From Umbribacter vaginalis (GTDB lineage: Bacteria; Actinomycetota; Coriobacteriia; Coriobacteriales; Eggerthellaceae), in the NCBI GenBank assembly GCA_001552935.1, contig KQ959705.1, positions 8,813 through 72,812 of the forward strand: 64,000 nucleotides of DNA, written 5' to 3'. Below the pieces are notes generated by a model, which saw nothing but the letters and a program-made list of their open reading frames with translations, ran no database searches and was not told where the DNA came from. The translations under genes were made by a program, and so were the position numbers. Positions 16,783 through 25,726 of the stretch are shown piece by piece. Position 1 is the first letter of the stretch, and each line of letters opens with the position of its first letter.

Positions 16783-17919
16783 TTACTCAGGCTTCTTCGC
16801 TGTAAGAATTTGCTTTGCCTGATCGTCGGAAAGCGTAAAGTTATAGAAATCTTTATAGAACGCTTTTGTTTCTTTTACCATATCAAGGTCGCGGAACAGC
16901 TGCGGATGCAGTTTCGCAGCAGCCCACAGTAACTGCAATGCTTCTTCGCCTGAATAACGATCCCATGGGAATGTTCCCAGCGGATTTGCATACACGGTAT
17001 GATTTTTAACAGCTTTAATGCCTGACCATTTTTTATCAGCCATCAGCGTTTGTACACTTTGAACATTGCCGTTACCACCGATGATAATAACGTCTGGATC
17101 GGCTTTTACAACCGCCTCAAGGGTAATTTGCATAAGGTTTTTACCCTCATCAATTGCATTTACACCACCAGCTTGTTCAATCCATTCATTTACGATGGAT
17201 GTTTTGCCATCGATGGTAAGTTTCTCGAGATTAGCAACATGCAGCACTTTTGGCTTGTCTTCTTTTTTCAGTTTGTGCGTTTTCGCGGCTATGCGATCGA
17301 GGTTTGCATCAAGCAACTTTGCCCATTTCTGCGCACGTGTTTTAGCTTCACCACCAAGTACATCACCAGTTAGCAGTACACTTTTGCGCATTCCTTCAAA
17401 ATTCTGGAATTCGCAGTTCACAGCCACTAAACCGTTGTCGCGTGCAGTTTTGATGTCAGCATCTGAGGAACCGAACACCACGGACGGCTTCAGCTTGATA
17501 AGCTCTTCAGAGTTCAGAACGGCTGCTTTACCGCCACCAGTTACCAGTGTTGTTACATCTTTGATGCGCGGGTACACTTTTACAAACCAGTCGGTTTTCT
17601 TGATGATTTCAGTAGTGCCTACTAGCTTGTCGGCTGCACCAAGCATCAGTGTTACTTGGTTATGTGCGTGCCATATATCCGCAATTGATGTAATTTCATT
17701 GGGGATTTCTACTTTTGCACCCTTCATATCGGTAACGGTATGCGTTTTAACAGGTGCTGCCGCTTGTGGTTTTTTGTCAGTTCCTTGCGAGGCGTTCTTG
17801 GTTCCCCCTGAACAGGCACTAAGACCTGCAATACCAAGTGCTGCAACGCCGCCCGCACCTACCTTTACGAATCCTCGTCTCGAGAGTTGTTGCTCTTCGT
17901 TAATGTCGGAAGATTTCAT
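16783..17919 (-). CDS. Tat-exported lipoprotein, metal-chelate ABC binding protein
   Basis: A 378-residue protein with a twin-arginine signal (SRRGFVKVGAGG) ending in a lipobox LSAC, so it is exported folded and anchored to the membrane. The mature part resembles the periplasmic-binding-protein class for siderophores, haem or cobalamin (PF01497 type): ITSIADIWHAHNQVTLMLGA, EELIKLKPSVVFGS, VKADPDVIIIGG. It is divergent from a FecCD-type permease and ATPase, with which it should form one importer. An AGGAG site precedes the ATG. Substrate is inferred only from family. Confidence 0.87.
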   Translation of the reverse strand: MKSSDINEEQQLSRRGFVKVGAGGVAALGIAGLSACSGGTKNASQGTDKKPQAAAPVKTHTVTDMKGAKVEIPNEITSIADIWHAHNQVTLMLGAADKLVGTTEIIKKTDWFVKVYPRIKDVTTLVTGGGKAAVLNSEELIKLKPSVVFGSSDADIKTARDNGLVAVNCEFQNFEGMRKSVLLTGDVLGGEAKTRAQKWAKLLDANLDRIAAKTHKLKKEDKPKVLHVANLEKLTIDGKTSIVNEWIEQAGGVNAIDEGKNLMQITLEAVVKADPDVIIIGGNGNVQSVQTLMADKKWSGIKAVKNHTVYANPLGTFPWDRYSGEEALQLLWAAAKLHPQLFRDLDMVKETKAFYKDFYNFTLSDDQAKQILTAKKPE

Positions 17920-18204
17920 AAGCTCCTTCTTCCCGGTTCGTGGTTTTTATTCCATCTTGAGAATAGTACAAAATGAAAATTTCGCAAGTAGTAGCAAGGT
18001 TTTATAAGTAAATTGTATATTTTTTATGGGTCATTTGTATGCTTATGTAAGAAGATAACTCCCTGTACACCGCTTATATAAGAGATGATAATTTTATAAA
18101 GCCTCTTGTTTTATATTGAAATGAGAATAATCTTTGCCTAGTATAAGGCGCGTGTATTGAGCAGCAAGCTCGTAAAAGAGCAGTTTATTGTGGGGATACA
18201 GTAC
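17920..18204. promoter_or_regulatory. Divergent promoter region of the iron-type ABC importer
   Basis: This 285-bp AT-rich gap separates divergent importer genes. TGAGAATA occurs twice, in CTTGAGAATAGTAC (around 17953) and ATGAGAATAATC (around 18120). The second resembles half of a Fur-type box. An iron-responsive operator is plausible but not proven. Confidence 0.35.
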
Positions 18205-19266
18205 ATGAAGAACGTTATACATCACCATCAGCCCAACCGGCCGCAACGCTTCGCACTTAACGCCCTGCCTTTAAGCGTTACCCTCACAGCGCTCTTAGCG
18301 CTTTTGGCAATTTTTGCACTTATTGCATTGTGCGTTGGGCGTTTTCAGGTTGATCCGCTTCAAGCGGTGCGCATTATCGCATCTCCTTTTATAAATGAGC
18401 CTGTCACCTGGACATCAAATGAATATAGCGTCATTATGAACGTTCGCGTGCCGCGCGTTATAAGCGCCATATTGGTAGGTGCTGCCCTTGCTATTTCGGG
18501 CGCATCGTATCAGGCAGTGTTTAGAAATCCGTTAGTGTCGCCCGACATTTTGGGTGTATCAGCTGGTGCATGTGTAGGTGCTGCCGCTGCTATTTTGTTG
18601 AATTTCACCAGTTGGTACATACAAATTTTCGCATTTGTAGGTGGCATTATTGCGGTACTTATTACGGTTGGTATACCTCAGCTTATGCGAAAATCGTCCA
18701 ATATCGTGATGGTTCTATCAGGTATTATTGTTGGTGGATTTATGAGTTCCGTTATCGGCTTGCTGAAATATGTTGCCGACACCGACACACAACTTCCAGA
18801 AATTGTGTATTGGCAGCTGGGTTCTATCGCGAAAGTGAATATGGAAACGCTGCAATTTACCGCTCCTGTTTTGGTGATTTTTATCGCGTTGTTGCTGTTA
18901 TTCCGCTGGCGGCTTAATTTGCTCGCACTTGGAGAAGCGGAAGCAAAAACGCTTGGTGTGCATTTAACGCTTGAACGGGGATTTGTGATTGTTGCCTCTA
19001 CGGTGCTTACGGCATCAGCGGTGAGTGTTTCAGGAACGATCGGCTGGATCGGCCTTATAATTCCGCACGTGTCGCGGCGTATTGTTGGCTCTGATAATAA
19101 GCGTTTGCTGCCTATTACCATTGTAGTTGCTGCTATATTTATGCTGATAGTTGATACTATTGCACGCAGCGTGTGTTCGCTTGAAATTCCGCTGAGTATT
19201 CTTACTGGTTTCATTGGCGCGCCCATCTTTGGATATTTGCTGGTACACCAAAGGAGGGTTGACTAA
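18205..19266 (+). CDS. FecCD-family ABC permease
   Basis: A 353-residue integral membrane protein with about ten helices. The ATG at 18205, behind GGGGA, is preferred to a TTG at 18157. Typical FecCD/BtuC sequence is present: VRVPRVISAILVGAALAISGASYQAVFRNPLVSPDILGVSAGA and GTIGWIGLIIPHVSRRIVGSDNKRLLP, the latter containing the loop that contacts the ATPase. It provides the channel for uptake of an iron chelate, haem or cobalamin. Its stop overlaps the ATPase start by one base. Confidence 0.92.
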   Translation: MKNVIHHHQPNRPQRFALNALPLSVTLTALLALLAIFALIALCVGRFQVDPLQAVRIIASPFINEPVTWTSNEYSVIMNVRVPRVISAILVGAALAISGASYQAVFRNPLVSPDILGVSAGACVGAAAAILLNFTSWYIQIFAFVGGIIAVLITVGIPQLMRKSSNIVMVLSGIIVGGFMSSVIGLLKYVADTDTQLPEIVYWQLGSIAKVNMETLQFTAPVLVIFIALLLLFRWRLNLLALGEAEAKTLGVHLTLERGFVIVASTVLTASAVSVSGTIGWIGLIIPHVSRRIVGSDNKRLLPITIVVAAIFMLIVDTIARSVCSLEIPLSILTGFIGAPIFGYLLVHQRRVD

Positions 19267-20072
19267 TGGCTGGGCCGTCTTCTTCCTCTCATCAGGTGTT
19301 ATTGCAAGCACGATCGATCTCATTTGCCTACAAACACAATCAGCCTACGTTTCAAAATGTAAGTTTTGACATCCGTAAAGGAGAAATGTTCTCGCTGTTG
19401 GGCCCTAATGGTGCCGGTAAATCGACGTTATTGAATTGTCTTTCAGGCGTCGATCACCCGTATGAGGGCACGGTACTACTTAACAATAAGCCTATATCGC
19501 GTTTAAGCCCCCGCGAAGTGGCAACGATGCTTGCGTATGTTCCACAGCACATTTCAACAACCTATGCCTTTTCAGTACGCGAATATCTTGCATTTGGTGC
19601 AGCACCGCGTTTAGGTGTATTCACATCTCCTGGCAAAAAAGTGTATGAACTTGTTGATACTGTTGTGGAGCGCCTTGGATTACAACCGCTGATAAAGCGT
19701 CGAATTTCAGAGTTGTCGGGCGGGGAGTGTCAGCGGGTAGCGATTGGTCGCGCTATTGTGCAACAGCCATCCATTATTTTATTTGACGAACCCACAAGCG
19801 CGCTTGATTACGGCAATCAACTGCGCGTTTTGCGCTGCATGCGTCAGCTTTTAAGCGATGGCTTTACTATTGTCATGACAACGCACAATCCTAATCATCC
19901 ACTTTTGCTGGGTGGACGGGTTGGTTTGTTGAACAAACAAGGGCAATTAACGGTTGGCAATGCGCAAGATGTTCTTACTGAACAGGTGTTATCCGAACTC
20001 TACGATGCACGGCTGCATATGGTGCGCATTGAAACGTTGCGTCGTGATTGCTGCTTGCCTGATAATTTGTAG
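19266..20072 (+). CDS. FecE-type ABC importer ATP-binding protein
   Basis: A 268-residue ATPase with Walker A GPNGAGKST, a Q-loop at YVPQHIS, signature LSGGECQRVAIGRA, Walker B IILFDEPTSALD and the H-loop in TTHNPNH. The spacing and length match FecE/BtuD proteins that energise siderophore or cobalamin import. It starts inside the stop of the permease gene, so subunits are made together. The binding protein is the divergent gene at 16783-17919. Confidence 0.93.
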   Translation: MAGPSSSSHQVLLQARSISFAYKHNQPTFQNVSFDIRKGEMFSLLGPNGAGKSTLLNCLSGVDHPYEGTVLLNNKPISRLSPREVATMLAYVPQHISTTYAFSVREYLAFGAAPRLGVFTSPGKKVYELVDTVVERLGLQPLIKRRISELSGGECQRVAIGRAIVQQPSIILFDEPTSALDYGNQLRVLRCMRQLLSDGFTIVMTTHNPNHPLLLGGRVGLLNKQGQLTVGNAQDVLTEQVLSELYDARLHMVRIETLRRDCCLPDNL

Positions 20073-20182
20073 CGCTTATCCATTCCAGCACATCCAACTG
20101 CGAAGCATTAAAAGGTAACAGCTCAGCACCTCTTTGTTATTGCTTTTTATAAGGCGCTCCACAATATGATAAAGTGACAATT

Positions 20183-21481
20183 ATGAACACAGCTTCTTCA
20201 AAAACATCAGATACTCCAGCGCAGGCGTCTGCTGATACTTCTTCGTCTGCTTCTTTTTCCACGTCATTTTTGCATCGTGCACGCCGCTTGTTCTCGAAGC
20301 GTACGATGCGTGATGTATCGGAAGACGAAATAAAAAGCCTGGTAGATGACGCAGATAACCTCATCGATGATAAAAAACGCATGATTGGTGAGATTCTCGA
20401 CTTAGACGAGCTTGCTGTAAGCGATGTTATGACGCCACGTGTAGACATGATTGGTGTTTCCGATGATGAAACGGTACGCAGCGCGCTTGAACGTATGCTA
20501 GGAACTGGCTATTCGCGCATGCCTGTGTTTCACGAAGATCTCGATTCTATCGTGGGGCTTATTCACTTAAAAGATTTAGTACAGCCGGCACTTGATGGGC
20601 AAGAATTGCAGCTCGCAGTGCAGTATTCTCATGACACTTTTTTTATTCCCGAAACGAAAGACCTGTTTTCACTGTTACGTGAAATGCAGGAAAAGCGCCA
20701 GCAAATGGCTGTTGTCGTGGATGAATATGGCGGCACTGATGGGCTTATTACCGTTGAAGATATTGTCGAAGAGATCGTTGGAGAAATTATTGACGAATCC
20801 GACTCACAACACGCATTTCTTATCGAACAGGGAAATGGCGAGTGGATTGCTGACGGACGCTTGACGGTTGAAGATGCGCGCGAGGCTGGTTTTCCTATTG
20901 AAGAGTCGCAACAGTATGACACTATTGCTGGTTGGTTTATGAGTGTTATCGATGCTGTTCCACAAATTGGTCGAGAAATTCAGCATGAGGGCTTTTGTTT
21001 TAGGGTGCAAGATATGCGCCGCCGTCGCATTCGTTTGTTGCATATTTCTCGTATGCTATCAGGTAATCTATCCGATTCTACCTCAGAACATCACACACCA
21101 GAACACCAATCATTGCATAATGCTGAACGCACGGTAGTGCACGACGCAATACATAATGCATCGAACAACACATCTCGCAAACACGCAGATTGCTTAGAGC
21201 CTCATACCGACAATGCCACCAGCACACAGACTTCCAGCATACATGCTTCAGTGCAATCGTCAGCGCCATCCTTGGCAAGCGATGGTGTGGTACGTACTTC
21301 CCCTAGTACCGTTTCTGCAGATCAGTCATGCATATCTGAAGTCATATCTGAATGTGCGCATACCACTCATCATGCTGCTGCACAGCAAGCAGAGCAATCG
21401 GACACTTCGCGCCTCGCGAAAACACCTGAAAAAGACACAGGACCTGCCAATGTTTGTCCGAGTCGTATCGATACGCCTTAA
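20183..21481 (+). CDS. CorC/HlyC-type CBS-domain protein
   Basis: A 432-residue soluble protein; ATG at 20183 is chosen over GTG at 20174. After a Ser/Thr-rich start comes the linker SEDEIKSLVDDADNLIDDKKRMI, a CBS pair (VMTPRVDMIGVSDDE...GYSRMPVF; QMAVVVDEYGGTDGLITVEDIVEEIVGEI) and a CorC_HlyC domain (GEWIADGRLTVEDAREAGFPI). No DUF21 membrane domain is present. Such proteins are linked to Mg/Co efflux or membrane integrity. The last 140 residues are a His/Ser/Thr/Ala low-complexity tail without a known domain. The following PspC gene begins 21 bases later. Confidence 0.87.
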   Translation: MNTASSKTSDTPAQASADTSSSASFSTSFLHRARRLFSKRTMRDVSEDEIKSLVDDADNLIDDKKRMIGEILDLDELAVSDVMTPRVDMIGVSDDETVRSALERMLGTGYSRMPVFHEDLDSIVGLIHLKDLVQPALDGQELQLAVQYSHDTFFIPETKDLFSLLREMQEKRQQMAVVVDEYGGTDGLITVEDIVEEIVGEIIDESDSQHAFLIEQGNGEWIADGRLTVEDAREAGFPIEESQQYDTIAGWFMSVIDAVPQIGREIQHEGFCFRVQDMRRRRIRLLHISRMLSGNLSDSTSEHHTPEHQSLHNAERTVVHDAIHNASNNTSRKHADCLEPHTDNATSTQTSSIHASVQSSAPSLASDGVVRTSPSTVSADQSCISEVISECAHTTHHAAAQQAEQSDTSRLAKTPEKDTGPANVCPSRIDTP

Positions 21482-21501
21482 GTTTGCGAAATGGATCGCG
21501 T

Positions 21502-22422
21502 ATGTCGCCTGAACGTTCTCATCATTCACATGTGTTGTATCGTACCAAATATGGTCGCGTAGCAGGCATTTGCGCAGGTCTTGCCAAGCATTTTAATGTT
21601 CCTGTGCATACAATACGTTCGGCTTTTTTGCTGTTGATGGTTATGACGCTTGGCATTGCAGGTGTTGTTTATTTGGTGCTTTGGCAAATACTTCCCGTGA
21701 AAGATGATACGTGCGATCTGGTAGATGTTGTGCCGTTTACAGCACATTCAATGCGCTACCACGTTGTTGCATCGCCAACACAACACAGCGAACACGTAAC
21801 GTCTCATGCTTCTACGCCAACGCATCGCCATCCGTTTATGCCGCCTCAAGCTACTAAAATGCCTTTTGAACGCCTGAAAGAAAAATGGCGCTACTGGTTA
21901 CAAGACGATTTGCGCTCCGTTCCGTTTATTGCACGTATCGCCTTGTCAGTAGGCTTATTTGTGATGTTTACCTTTATTGTATTGTCGGGACGATTTTTAT
22001 TTCCCCATAGTCAATGGTGGTATTTCTGGCCATTATTCTTTATGGCGCTTGGAATGATTTGCATTGTTGCGCCAGTAAACGACTTTTATTATTGCGTTGC
22101 TTTGCATATTGCTGGAGTAGGCGTCACCTTGTTTTCAGGCGCATTACTGCCGTGCTGTTTAGGTGTTTTAAGCTGGCTTACCTGGCTTAATGCTATTATG
22201 TATCTGTGGCCATTTATTGCTGTTGCGCTTTCATTATATTTTGTGGGAGTATTGCGCAATTCAGTACTATTAATGCTGGTAAGCCTCGGAATTTTTGCTA
22301 TTTGTGTAGCGGTAGTTTTGTTTGTGCTCTACGTTCCAGGAAGCGTGCAAACGGTATGCTTGCATGGATTGGGAGCTTCCGATTTATGCCTTTTTACACC
22401 AGATGGAAAGTGGATTTTCTAG
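21502..22422 (+). CDS. PspC-domain membrane protein
   Basis: A 306-residue protein; the ATG at 21502 is chosen since the longer frame overlaps the previous gene's tail. The N-terminal PspC domain is clear: LYRTKYGRVAGICAGLAKHFNVP followed by a membrane helix (RSAFLLLMVMTLGIAGVVYLVLWQILP). A His/Thr/Pro-rich linker leads to five or six further helices. PspC proteins take part in envelope-stress responses; no other psp genes are nearby. The ribosome site is weak. The next 270 bp (22423-22693) are C/T-rich with no recognised gene. Confidence 0.82.
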   Translation: MSPERSHHSHVLYRTKYGRVAGICAGLAKHFNVPVHTIRSAFLLLMVMTLGIAGVVYLVLWQILPVKDDTCDLVDVVPFTAHSMRYHVVASPTQHSEHVTSHASTPTHRHPFMPPQATKMPFERLKEKWRYWLQDDLRSVPFIARIALSVGLFVMFTFIVLSGRFLFPHSQWWYFWPLFFMALGMICIVAPVNDFYYCVALHIAGVGVTLFSGALLPCCLGVLSWLTWLNAIMYLWPFIAVALSLYFVGVLRNSVLLMLVSLGIFAICVAVVLFVLYVPGSVQTVCLHGLGASDLCLFTPDGKWIF

Positions 22423-22693
22423 CCGCTTGCGAATATGCCTGCTTACTGGTACACCTACCACGTATCCTCATGTTGTGCTCGCACGTTTATCTTCATGTTC
22501 CGCTTGCCTGCTTTCGCGTCTTCTTATCTTTACGTGTGATAGCCTGCTTTTTTATCTGCGCTTGTTACATTCGCTTTTCTGCTTGTGGTTGTTACATTCC
22601 TTTTCCGTACACGAAAATATCACGCACACCCGCGCCGTCGCCAGAGTATAATAAGCGCTAAACAAGCTCAGCAAATCAGAAAGGCGCTAGCAT

Positions 22694-23353
22694 ATGAGCA
22701 ATATCATCATTGTTGGATGTGGGCGAGTAGGCTCACAACTTGCAATCATGCTTTCTAATAATGGCGATAACGTGTGCGTAATCGATAAAGACGCCGAGGC
22801 GTTTTCTAATCTTGGGCGTAACTTTAATGGTCAAACGTTGCAAGGCATTGGTTTTGATGAAGAAACGCTTATGCGCGCGGGTATTGAAGATTGCGATGTG
22901 CTGGCAGCTGTTACGCAATCGGATAACGCAAATTTAATGGTAACGGAAGTAGCAAAACGCCTGTTCAACATCCAACATGTTATTACGCGCTTGTACAATT
23001 CCGATCACGAACACGCGTATTTGCAACTTGGTATCGACTACGTATGCGGTACATCGCTTGTAGCCGAGGAAGTGTTTGGCAAGGTTGTTTCGGGGCATTC
23101 GGGACATCTTGATACATTTGGTGAGTATGAAATTTTGCGTTTTTCACTTAATCTTTCTCATATCAAAACTCCTACCATTCGAGTAGGTGATATTGAAAAA
23201 GAGCACAATATACGTATTGTTGTATTTGAGCGCAGTGACGGTTCAGCATCGTCAATTCCTAATGCCGACTCAATTTTATATCCTGGTGATACGGTGGTTG
23301 CTTGTGTGCATCACGAGCTTATCGATTCGTTCATGAAATTTGTACAAGATTAA
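22694..23353 (+). CDS. TrkA-type potassium uptake regulatory protein (first copy)
   Basis: A 219-residue cytosolic protein with an N-terminal Rossmann RCK domain (NIIIVGCGRVGSQLAIML, GXGXXG; acidic end of strand 2 in CVIDKD) and a C-terminal TrkA_C domain (PTIRVGDIEKEHNIRIVVFERS). NAD(H) or nucleotide binding here gates a Trk/Ktr potassium channel. It is followed 19 bp later by a second TrkA gene, a pairing seen in many Actinomycetota (CeoB/CeoC). The membrane channel subunit is not in the window. Confidence 0.9.
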   Translation: MSNIIIVGCGRVGSQLAIMLSNNGDNVCVIDKDAEAFSNLGRNFNGQTLQGIGFDEETLMRAGIEDCDVLAAVTQSDNANLMVTEVAKRLFNIQHVITRLYNSDHEHAYLQLGIDYVCGTSLVAEEVFGKVVSGHSGHLDTFGEYEILRFSLNLSHIKTPTIRVGDIEKEHNIRIVVFERSDGSASSIPNADSILYPGDTVVACVHHELIDSFMKFVQD

Positions 23354-23372
23354 ATGCAGATGAGGAGCTTGC

Positions 23373-24044
23373 ATGCGCATTGTAATTTGTGGTGGCGGCA
23401 AAGTGGGAGAGTATCTTGCACAAGTGCTGCTTGACAAAGGAAATGAAGTTTCTATTATCGAGCGAAATACGCAAATTGCCGACCGTCTTTCGATGATACT
23501 CACGGGACGCTATCTGGTAATAAATGGCGATGGATGCGACTCGAAATTTCAGGCTGATGCAGGCGTGGGTAGGGCAGATGTGTTTGTGTCTACCACGGGA
23601 CAAGATGACAATAACCTTGTAGCGTGCGAAATTGCTCAGCGTGTCTTTCATGTTGCGCGTTGTGTCGCGCGCGTGAACGCTCCTAAAAACCAGCGTATTT
23701 TTCGGGCGTTGAATATAGAAAGCGTGTCGTCTACCCAGCTTATTGCTACGCTTATTCAAGAAGAAGCATCTCTTGGCTCGATGACAACCATGGCAGCGCT
23801 TGCCGATAGCAATGTAACGCTTACCGAAATTTCTCTGCCGAAGTTTAAAAACGCGGATATTTTAAGCGGTGTTGCGGTAGGAGATATTCCTATGCCTGAT
23901 CAGTGCCTTATTGTTGCTGTGCTTGGTGATGCAGGTGTTGAAGTAGCTATGCCATATACTATTGTACTCCCCGGTAATAAGGTTTATGTGATTGCGAATA
24001 AGGAAAACATTGCCGATGCGCGAGAAATTTTGCGTTCGCTTTAG
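23373..24044 (+). CDS. TrkA-type potassium uptake regulatory protein (second copy)
   Basis: A 223-residue protein preceded by a GAGGAG site. It has the RCK nucleotide fold (MRIVICGGGKVGEYLAQVL, then VSIIERN) and TTGQDDNNLVACEIAQ, with a C-terminal TrkA_C domain (DIPMPDQCLIVAVLGD). It is a paralogue, not a copy, of the upstream gene; together they probably form a mixed ring on a Trk-type K+ channel. Confidence 0.9.
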   Translation: MRIVICGGGKVGEYLAQVLLDKGNEVSIIERNTQIADRLSMILTGRYLVINGDGCDSKFQADAGVGRADVFVSTTGQDDNNLVACEIAQRVFHVARCVARVNAPKNQRIFRALNIESVSSTQLIATLIQEEASLGSMTTMAALADSNVTLTEISLPKFKNADILSGVAVGDIPMPDQCLIVAVLGDAGVEVAMPYTIVLPGNKVYVIANKENIADAREILRSL

Positions 24045-24283
24045 GATAGTTATCCCCTGAACAGGTAATTTGCTACTATTTCATAAAGCATCGCATGAAT
24101 TACTGTATGAGTACTGTGCGAATCAAGGTACGAAGTGCTACGCGACGTATCGCACAACCTAACAACTGCTACGCGAAGAACTGTGCGAAGCACCATGTGA
24201 TCTACGGTAAAAACTATAAGCACGAACTACGGTAAAAACCGCCCCGTGAACGGTATAACTACTACACGAAAGGACACGCTGTT

Positions 24284-25642
24284 ATGATCGATCGTTATAC
24301 GCGCCGTGAAATGGGCTCTATTTGGGAGCTGCAAAACAAATACTCCATCTGGAAAGAAATTGAAATTCTTGCGTGCGAAGCGCAGGCTCAGCTGGGAGTT
24401 ATTGGCATAACAGCAAGCGATGCGCAGTGGATTCGTGACCATGCGCAGTTCAACGTGCAAGAAGTTGCTGAAATAGAATCTGTTACCAATCATGATGTTA
24501 TTGCGTTTCTTACGAATATGGCGCACTATATCGATGCCGACTTGCCTGAAGGTGCTGCTCCGTGCAGCCGTTGGGTTCATTACGGCATGACATCTTCCGA
24601 CTTGGGCGATACAGCGTTGTGCTATCAACTGGTACAAGCACTCGATATTATTTTGCACGATGTACGTGCGCTGGGCACCGTGTGCAAAAATCGCGCTTTT
24701 GAGCTGCGTGATGTGGTGTGCGTTGGTCGCACTCATGGTATTCATGCTGAGCCTATGACCTTTGGCATGAAATTTGCAAGCTGGGCATGGATGCTGAAAC
24801 GTTGCGAAGAGCAGGTACTCGATGCACGAAAAACCATTGCTGTAGGTGCCATTTCAGGTGCTGTAGGAACGTACTCCAACATCGATCCGTTCGTTGAAAG
24901 CTATGTGTGTGAGCACCTTGGGCTTACTCCCGATCCACTATCGACGCAGGTTGTAGCGCGCGATAGGCATGCTCACGTGGCAGCTTGTTTAGCAACGGTT
25001 GCGGCGAGTTTAGAGGCGCTTGCCACGCAGGTGCGCTTAATGCAACAATCTGATGTTTTGGAAGTGGAAGAGCCGTTTAAGCAAGGGCAAAAAGGCTCGT
25101 CAGCAATGCCTCACAAGCGCAATCCCATCACTGTCGAGCGCGTGTGCGGTCTTGCGCGTACCGTTAAAGCGAACGCCCAGGTAGCCTTCGACAACGTGGC
25201 GCTGTGGTACGAGCGCGATATTTCACATTCAGGTGCCGAACGCACAGCGCTTGCTGATAGTTTTATAGCGCTTGATTATATGTTTGGCAAAATGCAAGGA
25301 ATTTTTGAAGGCTTGCGCACGTATCCCGATAAAATGCACCACAATTTGTGGCGCACGCGTGGTCTTATTTTCTCGTCTCGCGTTTTATTAGCACTTGTTC
25401 AAACAGGCATTACGCGCGAAGATGCCTACGTTATCGTGCAGCGTCATGCGATGAGCGTATGGAGTGATATTCAAAATGCTCGCGCCGGTAAAAGCTTTGA
25501 GGAACGTTTAGCAGCTGACCCTGAAGTAACACTATCGCCTGATGAATTAAAGAAAATTTTCGATCCACAGGTATTTTTGTCGCGCGTAGATTACGTTTTC
25601 AAGAAGTTGGAAGCATTGCAGTTTGATACCGAACGTTCATAA
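24284..25642 (+). CDS. purB: Adenylosuccinate lyase
   Basis: A 452-residue cytosolic enzyme with a GAAAGGA site. It catalyses two fumarate-releasing steps of purine synthesis (SAICAR to AICAR; adenylosuccinate to AMP). Family landmarks include the early YTRREMGSIW, the TSSDLGDTAL segment, GRTHGIHAEP with the catalytic His region, and the fumarase-superfamily signature GSSAMPHKRNP near residue 272. Length is typical. PurC is encoded about 4.4 kb downstream on the same strand, not in one operon. Confidence 0.95.
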   Translation: MIDRYTRREMGSIWELQNKYSIWKEIEILACEAQAQLGVIGITASDAQWIRDHAQFNVQEVAEIESVTNHDVIAFLTNMAHYIDADLPEGAAPCSRWVHYGMTSSDLGDTALCYQLVQALDIILHDVRALGTVCKNRAFELRDVVCVGRTHGIHAEPMTFGMKFASWAWMLKRCEEQVLDARKTIAVGAISGAVGTYSNIDPFVESYVCEHLGLTPDPLSTQVVARDRHAHVAACLATVAASLEALATQVRLMQQSDVLEVEEPFKQGQKGSSAMPHKRNPITVERVCGLARTVKANAQVAFDNVALWYERDISHSGAERTALADSFIALDYMFGKMQGIFEGLRTYPDKMHHNLWRTRGLIFSSRVLLALVQTGITREDAYVIVQRHAMSVWSDIQNARAGKSFEERLAADPEVTLSPDELKKIFDPQVFLSRVDYVFKKLEALQFDTERS

Positions 25643-25726
25643 CGCGTACCTTTTATAACGTGTACACCTTTTATACTGTGCAGTAGTGCGCTACGATGAG
25701 CAGTCGTGCGGAGGCGCGTTGTATAC

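Noticed and set aside
17066..18007. 313-codon plus-strand frame
   Set aside because: Antisense to the Tat-lipoprotein binding-protein gene, which has a clear signal and domain.
24045..24283. Possible RNA gene in the repeat-rich gap before purB
   Set aside because: Short repeats (CTACGGTAAAAAC, TGCTACGCGA) are present but no tRNA-like or other conserved fold could be traced.
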